In this document: positions 8,935 through 19,172 of the stretch, piece after piece
How positions within the stretch are numbered: position 1 is the stretch's first letter
Layout of the letters: each line of letters begins with the position of its first letter
DNA from: Perkinsela sp. pyNocScin1
Lineage: Eukaryota > Euglenozoa > Kinetoplastea > Prokinetoplastida > Perkinselidae
Assembly: GCA_964019655.1 (NCBI GenBank)
Contig: CAXHTR010000004.1
Span: forward strand, 744,001 to 808,000
DNA length: 64,000 nt
Direction: 5' to 3'
Notes under the pieces: generated by a model
Databases searched by the model: none
What the model was told of the DNA's origin: nothing
The model's input: the letters and a program-made list of their open reading frames with translations, nothing else
Made by a program: the position numbers and the translations under genes

Positions 8935-9700
8935 TTAAGCATCACCCTCTAGCTCACTTTCAATTCGTCTCATACGCCTGATACACTGCAATTGTATATC
9001 TGTTTTGAGCTTCCCGATGAAAGCATCACCTCTAGAAAACCGCTCATCAAGCTTATCTTTGCCCATGATATGCTTTTGAACCTTTTTACTTCCATTGGCA
9101 AGGTTCACCACGTACAAACTAGACGGTAAAGTCCGCATGTCTACAAGAATGTCTGAAATCTGCGACATTTGTATGACCTGAATGCCTGCTGGCAGGTCTG
9201 TGAAATTAACGGTACCTGAAAGAGCGCAGCGTAGCATAAAGAGCTGCCGCAAAGTTTTCGGAAGCGATGACATGTCAGGCACGCACATAGGTGTCTCATC
9301 TGCCTGCATGCGATCCCCGATAAAAATATAGACAAGGCCTCTCGGAAGCCTCGGTGTTTTGATGCTCTGTGTCAGGGCGCATGATTTGAGGTGAAAAACT
9401 GTGGTCGTTGGTGGAAGCCAGTCTACCGAGAACATTGGCAGCAAGGCGCCTTTTTGACAATCAAATTCCCATATAGCGGTCAACTTGACCTTCGATACAC
9501 TGCACGCAGCGAAACGAACACACGTCGTTGAGGGGGTGATCGTCCCGTATGAGACCTTGTTCATATAGTCGAGGAAGGAAATGTGGTTTCACACGGAGGA
9601 ATTTATGCATGCACTCGCGCTGGAATTCAGATTGTGCGGAGGGCTCTGGGCCTGTATCTGTGTCTGTACATATCGAAAAAAGTGCTTGTAAAGACAACAT
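8935..9700 (-). pseudogene. Frameshifted LRR-family gene (DVCxxRCVQC subfamily)
   Basis: From an ATG at 9700 one frame reads a leader and the cap LNDVCSFRCVQCIEGQV, then stops at 9461. The neighbouring frame picks up at AIWEFDCQKG and runs to 8935. The intact paralogue at 9946-10737 has DDVCELRCVQCTDGQV followed directly by IIWDFSEK. A one-base shift near 9476-9480 therefore splits this gene. The rest contains weak LRRs (TPRLPRGLVYIFI, SSLPKTLRQLFML) and a basic tail. It could be a real pseudogene or a sequencing error. Confidence 0.75.
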
Positions 9701-9945
9701 TGGAAAAGAATTTCATTAAATAACAATAGGATAAGAGCTAAACGAGTGCCTCGGCCGACTAGCCCCTTCTTACAGTATGAATACTGAATGTCTCCGAAAT
9801 ACCCTGTGATCTGCGCAGCTCATGGGAAATTCCGCATGATGATAATTCCTCAGTGTCAGCTGATTACAGACAGCCTGTACAAATTCTAGGCTGGACCAAA
9901 ATAATGCCTCTTGTTTGAGGCTGAGGAACACTGCTCTTAGCTGCG

Positions 9946-10737
9946 TCAGATCGAATAGACTGCTCGTTCATTTTTTAGGTCCAGTGTTTGAATCTCTTCT
10001 TCTACGCTTTGCATAAATCTTGTGCATTCGACAAACTGCCGGGAGTTTTTCCGCATTACAGAACTAACGCCTATTATGATTCGCTCATCCATTTTTTTAC
10101 CATGGGAAAGGTGTTTCCGAATTTTTCCAGTTGTATTCGAAAACTCTGCAAAAAGAAGGCTTCCTGGAATCGCTGCATTGTCAACAATGATATCTGTTAT
10201 GGAAGCTTGCTGAACCTTGATGATTTGCATTCCTGCTGGAAGATTGGTTAAATTAACTGTGCCCACGACGCAGTTGTCGATCAAGTAGAGCTCACGAAGC
10301 CCATTCGGGAGTGCGCGCATATCGATGGTCGGTTTTCGGAACAAATGTGCTTCCTTATTAACGATGAGACATGTGCACACGTAGAGGTACTCAAGGTCCC
10401 TTGGAAGATGCGCTGCCCGCACACTGTGGGGAATGGCGCATCTCGCCAAATGGATGGCCTTCACCGTCGGCGGCGCCCATTTCACGTCGAGCATCGGCAT
10501 GAGAGCATTCAGCTTCTCGCTAAAATCCCATATGATGGACTGCACTTGCCCATCAGTGCACTGCACGCACCGGAGCTCACAGACATCGTCGATAGTTCGA
10601 TCATCGCGGAGGATGCCTTGTGCCTTTCTCAGGGGGACTTCAGCTCGGAGGACTTGGCGCATACAGCGGCGCTGGTACTCAAGCTCTGTTTGTGGATTAT
10701 CTACACAGATGGCGAGAAACACTGAAATGGAGAGCAT
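9946..10737 (-). CDS. LRR-family protein, DVCxxRCVQC subfamily
   Basis: 263 aa from an ATG at 10737. A leader MLSISVFLAIC precedes a cap rich in basic residues, then DDVCELRCVQCTDGQV, which gives four closely spaced Cys-type positions, and WAPPTVKAIHLARC. About five weak LRRs follow (AHLPRDLEYLYVC, RALPNGLRELYLI, NLPAGMQIIKV). A tail with KMDERIIIG has counterparts in the broken paralogues at 8935-9700 and 14034-14755. This is the only intact member of its subfamily here. Confidence 0.75.
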   Translation of the reverse strand: MLSISVFLAICVDNPQTELEYQRRCMRQVLRAEVPLRKAQGILRDDRTIDDVCELRCVQCTDGQVQSIIWDFSEKLNALMPMLDVKWAPPTVKAIHLARCAIPHSVRAAHLPRDLEYLYVCTCLIVNKEAHLFRKPTIDMRALPNGLRELYLIDNCVVGTVNLTNLPAGMQIIKVQQASITDIIVDNAAIPGSLLFAEFSNTTGKIRKHLSHGKKMDERIIIGVSSVMRKNSRQFVECTRFMQSVEEEIQTLDLKNERAVYSI

Positions 10738-10846
10738 CTGTCCTTCAAATAGAAAAAAATTATTAAAATTTGAGCTTACATGAAGAAAATTGGCATCGCC
10801 ATGCTATATATGTCTATAGCCCAAGATTCACGACTATATGGCCCCA

Positions 10847-11740
10847 TTACGAGTCATATCCGCTTTCTGCGCCGGAGTTGTCAGAGTATGAGTCCAGCGT
10901 ATCGTCCTCCTTCTCTACCCCGTTCTCATCGATAATTTTTGAGACAGTGCGCGTTGGAAGTCGAACAGTGCCCACGTCGTACCTTGAATGCACCACTGCA
11001 GTCCCAGAGAACTTTGTCTGCTTCGCGCTGAGCTCTTGGAGGCCAGCATAGAATTTGTCGAGAAGAAATGAACCGCTCAATTTTGTGCTATCGAGTGTGA
11101 TATCTTCGATATTCTTCGGCAGGTTTTGGAAGGACAGCGAGCCCTTAATTTGGTTCGAAGAAAGATCAATGCGCTTCAGGGCCGCTGGAAGGCTCTCGAA
11201 CGTGATACTTCCCTGAAATGCGTTTTGAGAGAGGCCAAGGACTTCTAGAGTCTCGGGAAGTTTCGTCAAGCGCAGACTACCTGAAAGAGCGTTTTGACCA
11301 ACGTTAAAGCGAACCATCTGTGCCGGTAATGTTTCCAAGTTGAGTGTCCCTTCCATCTTGTTCCTGTACACATTGAAGTCTTGCAGCGGCTGCGGGAGCG
11401 TTGAGGTCTCAAGCGTGCCCTTCAAGTGCGTGGCTTTCGAAGTGACCTTCGTGACGTGCGGTGGCAGAAAGGCAAAGTCAACTGTGCGCTGGGCCTTCTT
11501 GTTTGCTCGCATTCGCAGGCCAATTTTTGTGACATTCTTGCTCTCATCGCACTCAATCATTCTCCACTCGCATACGTTGTGGAAATTGCCCTTCCTATCT
11601 TGATAGATTTTTTTCGAGGCTTCGTCAAAGCCAGCGACGAGCAGCTCCATACATGCCTGGTCGGGAAGCGAGTCATAATCGAGGCGACCGAGGGCTGGGT
11701 CGACAGATTGGACGGCGAGACTGAGGTGGACATGCAACAT
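10847..11740 (-). CDS. Secreted-type LRR protein with acidic Ser/Asp tail
   Basis: 297 aa from an ATG at 11740. A leader, then DPALGRLDYDSLPDQ and the cap helix, then CEWRMIECDE. About seven LRRs follow (NALSGSLRLTKLP, NAFQGSITFESLP, NQIKGSLSFQNLP). The C-terminal module has KIIDENG followed by an acidic Ser/Asp-rich tail ending ESGYDS. Its cap and tail group it with the genes at 4861-5778 and 7825-8724. Confidence 0.8.
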   Translation of the reverse strand: MLHVHLSLAVQSVDPALGRLDYDSLPDQACMELLVAGFDEASKKIYQDRKGNFHNVCEWRMIECDESKNVTKIGLRMRANKKAQRTVDFAFLPPHVTKVTSKATHLKGTLETSTLPQPLQDFNVYRNKMEGTLNLETLPAQMVRFNVGQNALSGSLRLTKLPETLEVLGLSQNAFQGSITFESLPAALKRIDLSSNQIKGSLSFQNLPKNIEDITLDSTKLSGSFLLDKFYAGLQELSAKQTKFSGTAVVHSRYDVGTVRLPTRTVSKIIDENGVEKEDDTLDSYSDNSGAESGYDS

Positions 11741-12078
11741 TTGTTAACTATAAACCTGAAGCAAAAGGAAAACAGGATCGATTGACGAATTTCGACATCT
11801 GTGACATGGACGAGGAAATTTCTTTTATCTGATAATTTCCATGGGATGATGATTTTCACTTGCGATCTAAAAAGTAGCTAAGTTCGTTCTGTCCATCTCG
11901 ATGCACATCATTTGCAATCATACAAAAAAAAAATAAATCTGCATAGCTACAATTTTTATACTTACTTCGGCTTTCACTCTCGAAATGGATCTCAGAATCA
12001 TGCAAGATGCTCAATAATAGTAACAATAATTCTCATACAATCATCATATACCTTTTTCATAGATATTCTGCGCTAGAT
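11741..12078. other. Intergenic stretch, 338 bp
   Basis: AT-rich sequence between two minus-strand genes with several A and T runs, including a nine-base A run near 11925. I see no ORF, RNA gene or repeat that I can support. Confidence 0.6.
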
Positions 12079-13416
12079 TTACCTTCTGGTCTTGGACTTA
12101 TCTAAAGCGTGCCTGAACCCCTGGATTCTCTTCATTCCCCCACCACACGGTATGATCATCCAAATCAGCCTATTAGCCTTGAGGTATGCGAGCACTGAAT
12201 CGACAATAGCACTAGGAAGGTCAAGCCCTATAAAACGGAGACACTTGCAGCGCGCTATGGCGGTTAGAATCGTGTCATTCACCACGCATCCATGGAGGTT
12301 CAAAGCACAGAGATGCTTTGCATTCACGCGGATAAGCGGGCCGATTGTGCAGACGTACGCACCGGGGGACATCAGGCTGAGCCATCGCAAGTTTGTGCAC
12401 CTGGCCATGAGCGCAAATGTTGTTAAACTTATTGGCATTTCACATGAAATGCGAATAGACTGCAGGGATTTTTGAACTAATGGGCTCGATAGAACTAATT
12501 GCAAGCCGTCTTCGTGCGATTCTTGAAAGTTCATGACAGAAATACCCTTCAGATTCGCGCAGAGACTGAGCGCACGCGCAATGCTTATTGGCAACGCACA
12601 TTGAAGATCAATATGGCAAATTCTATCACTACGGGCGTTGACGAGGAATGCGATGTAACGGGCACACGATACGGTGTTAACATGCGTTTCGTGAATTGTC
12701 AGCATGGAAATACTTGATTTTGCGTGCAAGAACTGAAAAAGGGGCACTGCTGATTGATGTCGAAAGAAATGCGCGAAATGCTGCAGATTTGGCAAGTGTA
12801 GGATGGCTTCCAGAGATCTCATGGCAACTGTATTATTGCCTAGTGAAAGATTGCGGAGGTTCCGGCATTTCGCCAGGTTCTCCATGTCTTCTCGGGAGAT
12901 AAGCTTATGAGAAAAAGTGCATATGACCTCCTCACACGGGTGCAGGTGCAGAAGTGCGAAGTGGGAGGGTTCGTAGAATTTCAAGAGTACCCCGTCAAAC
13001 TGCTCTTTTGAGTCACTTAAAAGTGATGTGACCTCGTCTAACGGGAGAAAGTCGTTGCGCGGTAGGGTTCTCAGAAGTGCGCGGACTCTTGTCAGGAGCG
13101 TATCTGGTGGTAGGCTTCCCGGTGGTCGGTGGGCTGGATAAACTATTTCGGAACCCCATGGTAAAAGCCATTTCGTACGCTGTTCGAACTTTGTCAGTCC
13201 GAGGATCAGTTCCATTGATGGGGCACTTGATGGGCTCTCTGATAAAGGTTGTATTTCCTTTGCCAAAAGGAGGCTCTCAACGAGGAGCGGTTGTGCTCGA
13301 TGGCTACGGAGTAGCTCCAGATTAGTGATGCGGGCAACTTTTGCCTCGTGCGATTCTGTAAGAGAGAATTCGGTTGGCTCCTCGTTCTTGCTGTGAGAGT
13401 GCTGCTGCACAGGCAT
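12079..13416 (-). CDS. Intracellular-type LRR protein (RNI-like), no signal peptide
   Basis: 445 aa from an ATG at 13416. Unlike its neighbours it starts with a polar region (MPVQQHSHSKNEEPTEFSL) and lacks a leader. The second half has irregular LRRs of the ribonuclease-inhibitor kind, with Cys/Asn consensus positions: CRNLRNLSLGNN, CANLKGISVMN, CTNLRWLSLMSP, CKCLRFIGLDLP. Such proteins are usually cytosolic or flagellar scaffolds. It is not part of the secreted family, and its position inside the array may be chance. No catalytic domain is visible. Confidence 0.7.
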   Translation of the reverse strand: MPVQQHSHSKNEEPTEFSLTESHEAKVARITNLELLRSHRAQPLLVESLLLAKEIQPLSESPSSAPSMELILGLTKFEQRTKWLLPWGSEIVYPAHRPPGSLPPDTLLTRVRALLRTLPRNDFLPLDEVTSLLSDSKEQFDGVLLKFYEPSHFALLHLHPCEEVICTFSHKLISREDMENLAKCRNLRNLSLGNNTVAMRSLEAILHLPNLQHFAHFFRHQSAVPLFQFLHAKSSISMLTIHETHVNTVSCARYIAFLVNARSDRICHIDLQCALPISIARALSLCANLKGISVMNFQESHEDGLQLVLSSPLVQKSLQSIRISCEMPISLTTFALMARCTNLRWLSLMSPGAYVCTIGPLIRVNAKHLCALNLHGCVVNDTILTAIARCKCLRFIGLDLPSAIVDSVLAYLKANRLIWMIIPCGGGMKRIQGFRHALDKSKTRR

Positions 13417-14033
13417 TGACTAGAATAATACGAAAGAAAAGCGCGTCGTACAGATAACGCGCGAAAAGATATTCATAGAAAATTATCTCACTTTCACTTT
13501 AAGACAGGCGCTTGCTTGACACGCGAGTTAACGTGGGATGCCACGACGTCAAAATCCGTGATTTTAAAGTCTGCATGCCTCGTATAATCTCAGCAGCGCT
13601 TTTTTCAGAAGACATCACACAAGCACACTCTTTCCGATATCTATGAGCTTTAAATCGAATGAAGAGCATGCGCGAATTGGCGGATACAAGCCTAATTGGT
13701 AATGCATACCAGGTCAGCTAAAAGGCTACGAATGAGCTCTTACAAACATTTGCTCTCGAGCATGAAAGCCCTCTTTACGTCAGAGATTGAAAAAGAATTT
13801 GCTCGATGGCAAATGTGTCCACATAAGTACATGATGGTAAGATTCTCAAGCATCTATTACAGTACTTTGCATATGAACTTATACAAGATGGCCATTTCTT
13901 ATACCAAAAGATTTTCGGCTGAGCGCAGGTTCAGCAGTGAGAAGGAAATGAGGAAATGGCACTTACGAGAATGAAATTTTAAAACACATTTCTTTTTACG
14001 CATTGCAAATTTTTATTGAAGTGCTTTCCATAA
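13417..14033. other. Intergenic stretch, 617 bp
   Basis: AT-rich. A plus-strand ORF (13696-13974, 92 aa) is present but has no recognisable domain and opposes the direction of every neighbour, so I do not call it. I saw no LRR relic on the minus strand. Confidence 0.5.
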
Positions 14034-14755
14034 TCAAACCTCCATTCGGCGCTCATGTCGCTTGACCTCATCAAGAAGTATTTTTATCTGCCCCACGCAA
14101 ATTTTGTATCGATATGTTTCGTACGTGGTCGACTTCACTTCTCCAATATGTACGCGGCTGTCGCGCTGAACATTCCCAAGCACATGCTTCTTAAATTTGC
14201 TATCTATACTTGATAGAGCGATGGGCTCGATCCCGACAGGCAACGACTCACTATTCACAGCATTAGTAGAAATTGGTGCCCCCGAGGATGGTCAGTCGGC
14301 GGAGCGAGAGTGGCAAAGGCGTCAAGTCTGCTCTACCAAGTATGCGACTGTGAATGAAATGCATTTCCCGCAATCGGCCTGGTAGGCAACTAAAGTTCAC
14401 GTGGCCTACGGAAGACCCGCCGACTCGCGTGCACCCCTCGGCGGTAAAATACAGAAGCGCTCTTGGTAGGCGCTGCGTTCGAATTTGCTGGCAGAGCATG
14501 AAGTATTCATGTGGAAAACGACAGTCGTCGGTGAAAGATAATCTAAAAAGACAGACAGTCGTCGCACAAGGCCCTGTACACGTCGAGCAAGCTGCAGGCA
14601 CCCTCTGGGCCACGGTCAGCACAGAGTATTTGATCTCGCTCGACGTTTCTCGGCTTTGAGCACGAACGATAATGAAATTTCTCTATGCACGATTGCTGGT
14701 AGTAATGCGCCCGGGCGAAGCATCCGCACGCAATAAAAAGACTGATGAAGAACAT
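14034..14755 (-). pseudogene. LRR-family pseudogene with two frameshifts
   Basis: An ATG at 14755 opens a leader (MFFISLFIACGCFA) and a cap. The frame shifts within 14543-14622 into one reading weak LRRs (QRLPRALLYF, CLPGRLREMHFI, PLPLSLRRLTIL). That frame stops at 14263, where a third frame continues NAVNSESLPVG and a charged tail to 14034. The order matches the intact paralogue at 9946-10737. Two breaks make a pseudogene more likely than two sequencing errors. Confidence 0.7.
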
Positions 14756-14855
14756 TCACAATCCAACGAGAGCATAAAAGCTAAAAATATATCACAGAAT
14801 TGGAAAAATACATGTGCAAAGCCTTACATTACGCACTCGCTGAAAATCTATGCAT

Positions 14856-16084
14856 TTAGTTCATTTGTGGTGAATCCTCATCATTCCCTTCATAGACAAA
14901 TTTCTGTATGCCCACCGCTTGCGCTATGACAGCAGCATCGATGGACAGCGCATTTACCGAGATATCAAGCGTCTGCAGGGCCACTGGAAGGTTGTGCAAG
15001 TCAACTTTGCCCACAAAGAAGTTGTTTGCGACTTTGAGCTTCGCCATCGTATCCGGTAGGTTCGAAAAGCACAGGGACCCCTGAAACTTGTTGTGATTGA
15101 TGCACAGGTAGTTCATCATCGGCGGGAGGTGCCTCAGGTCGAACGTCCCGTGAAAATAGTTCTTCTTGATGGACAGCCATGTCATCCTTCGCGGAATGGC
15201 TTTTGTGTGGACAACATTTTTGAAAGAATTGTCGTTCAAGCAGAGCTCCTCCATGTCTTTTGGCAGGTAATAGAAACCAAATTGTCCCGAAAAGTTGCAC
15301 TCAGCGAGGCGGAGAAAGCGGAGACTTCGTGGAAACTTTTCTGTGAGTATTTCTCCCTTGAAATCATTTCCGTCAACGAAAAGATCCTGAAGACCCTCGT
15401 TCATGGCGCCCAAGTGGATGTGCCCAAAGTGCTTATTACTCGACACGAAGAGATGCTGCAGCGATTTTGGAAGGTGCCGCACGTCGACAGTCCCCGCAAA
15501 TTCGTTGCTGCACGTGCGGAGGTCCTCAATTGTTTCGGGTAGCTTGGTTAGGTCCAGTGTCCCCAAAAAACGATTGGTGTCGATGTACACGATTTTGATC
15601 TTTGGTGGGAGTGTCGTCAAGTCGAACGTCCCTTGGAGCTTATTGTTTTCGACACAGAGTTCTTTCAGTGTTGCTGGAAGCTTCGACGTCTCCATTGTCC
15701 CATAAAAATGATTGCCCTCGAGGTAGATTTCCATGAGCTGCGGCGGCCAGTACTCAACGCCGATGGACCCCGTGATCTGGTTGAAGTCGAGTCCCAGGGC
15801 CTCTATGGTTAACGGCAGAAAACGAAAGTCGACAGTCCCGCCGAGATGCCGCCCCTGTGTATCATCCTCTGCATTTTCAAGGTAGATAAACTCAATGGCC
15901 TCATCGTCGTTGAACCCAAAGTGAGCAGTGTCGGCGAAATTAAAGTTTCCAGCGCCGTCGGTGAACTTGGCTTTGTTCTCGACCCCGCCGAGAAAAGTCT
16001 CGAGGAGGGTCTCTCCTGTGACATGAGCATGGGGTCGAGGCGGCCGAGGTGGCTTTCGTCCGCTGCAATGAGCCAACTGAGCAT
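14856..16084 (-). pseudogene. Large secreted-type LRR gene with an N-terminal frameshift
   Basis: An ATG at 16084 gives MLSWLIAADESHLGRLDPML, the family's leader and Gly-Arg-x-Asp mark, but this frame diverges after MSQ. The adjacent frame carries ETLLETFLGGVENKAKF and about 13 LRRs down to 14856, and has no ATG of its own near the start. Removing one GA from GAGAGACC (plus strand 16009-16016) would join MSQ to ETLLETF, as in relatives. The repeats are well kept (NRFLGTLDLTKLP, NYFHGTFDLRHLP), so the break is recent or an artefact. Confidence 0.75.
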
Positions 16085-16178
16085 GACAAGAATTTAAAAG
16101 TTCTGGCGACACAGTGAAATCCTTGAAAAGTTCTGAATATGATGTTTGAAGTGATGAAATTGTAAATAATTATGTGTT

Positions 16179-17012
16179 TTACACAAATCTGTTCGACACA
16201 TCATTTCCCTCATCGTTCACGATTGACCCAAAGTTCTCTTTGTCGATGTGCACCCAAAAGGCGCATATGTGATCTACGTTGGCCACGAGCACTTCCTGCG
16301 CAAAGTTGTTGTTTTTCAGGTTGAGCGTATTAATCGAGTCTGGGAGGGCTCGTAAGTTGAGCGTCCCCGAGAGGCGATTCCGTCGAACATTGAAAGATTC
16401 TATTTTTGGCGGTAGGTCTTCCATGTGCATTGTTCCCTCAATGCTGTTATGGGCGCAGTTGAATTCGAGCATTCGCCGTGGAAGGTGCGCAATGATAAGG
16501 GAGCCCTGTATTTTGTTTGCTTGCATGTCGAGTGACCTGAGCGTCTTTGGAAGATTGCGCAGGTCACACTCCCCGTCAAATTTATTGTATGAAATATCAA
16601 ATTTTTCGAGAAGCGGTGGGAGTGCTGTCAAGTTTACTGTTCCATTGAGCTTCAGATCTGAAATGCAGAAGGAAAGCACAGATTTTGGGATCAGCTGCAA
16701 ATCTATTGATCCGCCTGGTCCGATGCCATGGTCGGTCTCGTCGTCTCCCGCCAGACCGTCGTTCTCTCCGAACAGATCTAAACGGTAATTGGGCATAAAA
16801 TCGATCCCCGTGATATTTCCATCTTTGTCGAGCGTTAGGTCTGTCCAGTCTGCAATACCTCGAAAATCGCCGTTGCTATCTTGTATTCGTGCAAGATTGT
16901 GAATGTCTGCGACAAGTGCTTCCATCATCATCTGCGGGGTCAAGCAGCCCATGTCAAAACGGCCTGCATCTGAAAGCTCGGCAGTGACAAGAATAATAGA
17001 TCTTGCATGCAT
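16179..17012 (-). CDS. Secreted-type LRR protein (IGPGGSIDL subfamily)
   Basis: I start at the Met at 17012 (277 aa) because it gives a typical leader and SDAGRFDMG; the longer frame to 17153 begins with a poor, polar extension and approaches the stop of the next gene upstream. The cap includes NGDFRGIADW, then GIGPGGSIDLQLIP and about seven LRRs, such as NKFDGECDLRNLP and NRLSGTLNLRALP. The C-terminus has a Ser-Ile-Val-Asn-Asp-Glu-Gly variant of the family signature. Related to the pair at 1703-3465 by its IGPGGSIDL block. Confidence 0.75.
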   Translation of the reverse strand: MHARSIILVTAELSDAGRFDMGCLTPQMMMEALVADIHNLARIQDSNGDFRGIADWTDLTLDKDGNITGIDFMPNYRLDLFGENDGLAGDDETDHGIGPGGSIDLQLIPKSVLSFCISDLKLNGTVNLTALPPLLEKFDISYNKFDGECDLRNLPKTLRSLDMQANKIQGSLIIAHLPRRMLEFNCAHNSIEGTMHMEDLPPKIESFNVRRNRLSGTLNLRALPDSINTLNLKNNNFAQEVLVANVDHICAFWVHIDKENFGSIVNDEGNDVSNRFV

Positions 17013-17149
17013 ACTATGTGAAAAATAAATGTACAGAAGAGGAACATCTTGCGTTGAATTCGAAATCGAATGAATAATAGCCATTGTTTGACTTACTCGA
17101 AGCGTGCAGCGATCAATTATTCCCACACATGTATTAATGAGCCCATCAC

Positions 17150-18550
17150 TCACATATACTTTATCTTTGTCCGTCCGTTTTTCATAGCGGTCGTGAACAA
17201 ATTGTTCGAAACATCAATCCAGCTTAGTGTCGGCGGCAGCATGGAGATGTCCAGCTCCCCACAAAGCTTGTTTGACTGCAAGGTAATTTCCGTCGTTGCT
17301 GCTGGAATGCTGCGGAGATTTATTGTCCCCGTAAAACCGTTGTTGTGCAGTAAGAGCGACTCGAGCGAGAGTGGTAGATTTCGGAGGTCGAGTGATCCCG
17401 ATAGCGAGTTGTCGCACAGCCAAAGCTCGACGAGCTTGCCTGGGAGCTTTGTCAGGCATATTTCGCCTGTGAAATAATTCTCGTTGAGGAGCAGCTCACC
17501 AAGCCCTCGTGGCAGGTGAGTCAAATCAATACTTCCGTGAAGCATGTTGAGCGTCAAGCGCACCATTTGCAGCGGCTTGGGTAAGTCTCTGAGGTTGATC
17601 GTCCCATGGAAACCGCTCACAGAGAGGTTCATGTCCTGCAGCCCCGCTGGGAGCTTCGCCGTTTCAATCGTACCGGCGATCCGGAGCTCACTCAGGTAGA
17701 GGCCCGTTATCGAGCCCGGGAGCGCGCTGAGCGCGATACTTCCCTGAAATTTGTTGGTGTGCAAATTTAAGAGGGTAAGCGTGCGGCTGACTGCGGCACA
17801 ATCGATTGACCCTGTCAGCGCGTTCTCGCACAGGTGCAGCTCACGGAGTGCGGGTGAGAGATTGTGCAGGGAGACACTTCCTGAGAAAGCGTTCGTGTCG
17901 AGCCGCAGCGTGTGTATTGTTTTGGGCATGCGCTGAAGCTCGAGTTTTCCCGTGAATTTGTTCTCATTGGCCTCAAGGAGCTGGAGTGCCGCAGGAAGGC
18001 CACCGAGGTCGAACGTGCCCTTCATCTCGTTCTTGAACATTTTGAGGTATTTGAGGGCTCGTGGCAACGCGGCCGTGTCGATTGTCTCCTGAAAGCGATT
18101 CTCACCTATGTGCAACTCCTCGAGGCGAGGTGCTGCCCCGGAAGCACAAAGCGACCCCTCAAAATTGTTGTTGTAGAGCTGGAGCTGCCGGAGAGCTGCT
18201 GGGAGTGCTGTAAAATCAATAAAGCCCGAGAAAGCGAGTCTATTCATGACAACCTCTGCAACTGTGCTTGGCAAGAATTCCAGGTGCAGTTCACCTTCAG
18301 TGCCCGCATCATCCATCTCATATGTGGGCCATACTATACTTGTCACGTCACCACTCGTGTCGCAGGTCACCCCACCCCACTCACAGACTTCCGCATAATT
18401 CCCATGCTCGTCTTGAAAGAGCGTCTTACATGGCAGCGCTTGCACGCACATTTCCATGAGCGCCTGCTGCGTCATACTGTCGTAATCGAGGCGCCCAAGG
18501 ACCGCACCTTCAGCTGCTCGTATGAAGACCGAATGGAAGAGCATCGCCAT
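17150..18550 (-). CDS. Largest secreted-type LRR protein of the array
   Basis: 466 aa from an ATG at 18550 (a second Met six bases on). A leader is followed by GAVLGRLDYDSMTQQALMEM, then CEWGGVTCDTSGDV, close to the plant LRR cap consensus. About 14 regular LRRs follow (NENYFTGEICLTKLP, CDNSLSGSLDLRNLP, NNGFTGTINLRSIP). The protein ends just after the last repeat with a short basic end. It is the first secreted LRR gene of the minus-strand cluster in transcription order. Confidence 0.85.
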   Translation of the reverse strand: MAMLFHSVFIRAAEGAVLGRLDYDSMTQQALMEMCVQALPCKTLFQDEHGNYAEVCEWGGVTCDTSGDVTSIVWPTYEMDDAGTEGELHLEFLPSTVAEVVMNRLAFSGFIDFTALPAALRQLQLYNNNFEGSLCASGAAPRLEELHIGENRFQETIDTAALPRALKYLKMFKNEMKGTFDLGGLPAALQLLEANENKFTGKLELQRMPKTIHTLRLDTNAFSGSVSLHNLSPALRELHLCENALTGSIDCAAVSRTLTLLNLHTNKFQGSIALSALPGSITGLYLSELRIAGTIETAKLPAGLQDMNLSVSGFHGTINLRDLPKPLQMVRLTLNMLHGSIDLTHLPRGLGELLLNENYFTGEICLTKLPGKLVELWLCDNSLSGSLDLRNLPLSLESLLLHNNGFTGTINLRSIPAATTEITLQSNKLCGELDISMLPPTLSWIDVSNNLFTTAMKNGRTKIKYM

Positions 18551-19172
18551 CTTAGATTGGGAAAATAAAATGCAGATAGCGAGATGGAACTAAACCCTTA
18601 TGGATTTGCCAAAGAAGGCGGTACATATGATAAAGCAAGGAAACTCTTTTGAATTTGAATGGTCATATGTTGGATCAAAGAATTATGCTAGCAGAGTATC
18701 GTCAATCAATCACTATAATTCGATTGACAGACCTAGAAAAAGGTACGTCTGCTCGAGGCAAAGAAATTTCTCTGTTTATCTCAGAAAAATAAACCTATCA
18801 ATTTTTTTGTGCTTCGCTCTCGAAGACCACTTGTGTCTTTCTTTTTCGTGAAATTTCTTACGATGCCTTGAAATCTTGCAAATTTTGTTCCTGACGATTA
18901 CATGAAGTTTGTAAGGCGAGGGTTGAGATTTGCTTTTGATGCTTCTATTCCAGCCATGTATTCCGTGCAGAGTACAAGACTGTTAGGGCGCGTAGGCAAA
19001 GCCGACGCAATATGCACGACGACTGCTGAGCGAGGAATTCAGATTTCACAAATGAGCGCATTGTATAAGGACCTCCGAATACAACGGATGAAAGGAATAC
19101 AGATAACACTACGCACTCACCTCTCCCCATCCACCTAGTTATTGGTACATGATCATCAAACACACCTGTATG
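18551..19172. other. Intergenic stretch, 622 bp
   Basis: Lies between the LRR array and the RNA-binding protein gene. Short ORFs on both strands have no recognisable content. No RNA gene or repeat is supported by eye. Confidence 0.5.

Noticed and set aside
13696-13974. 92-codon plus-strand ORF
   Set aside because: Opposite to all neighbours, no domain, AT-rich composition; probably chance.
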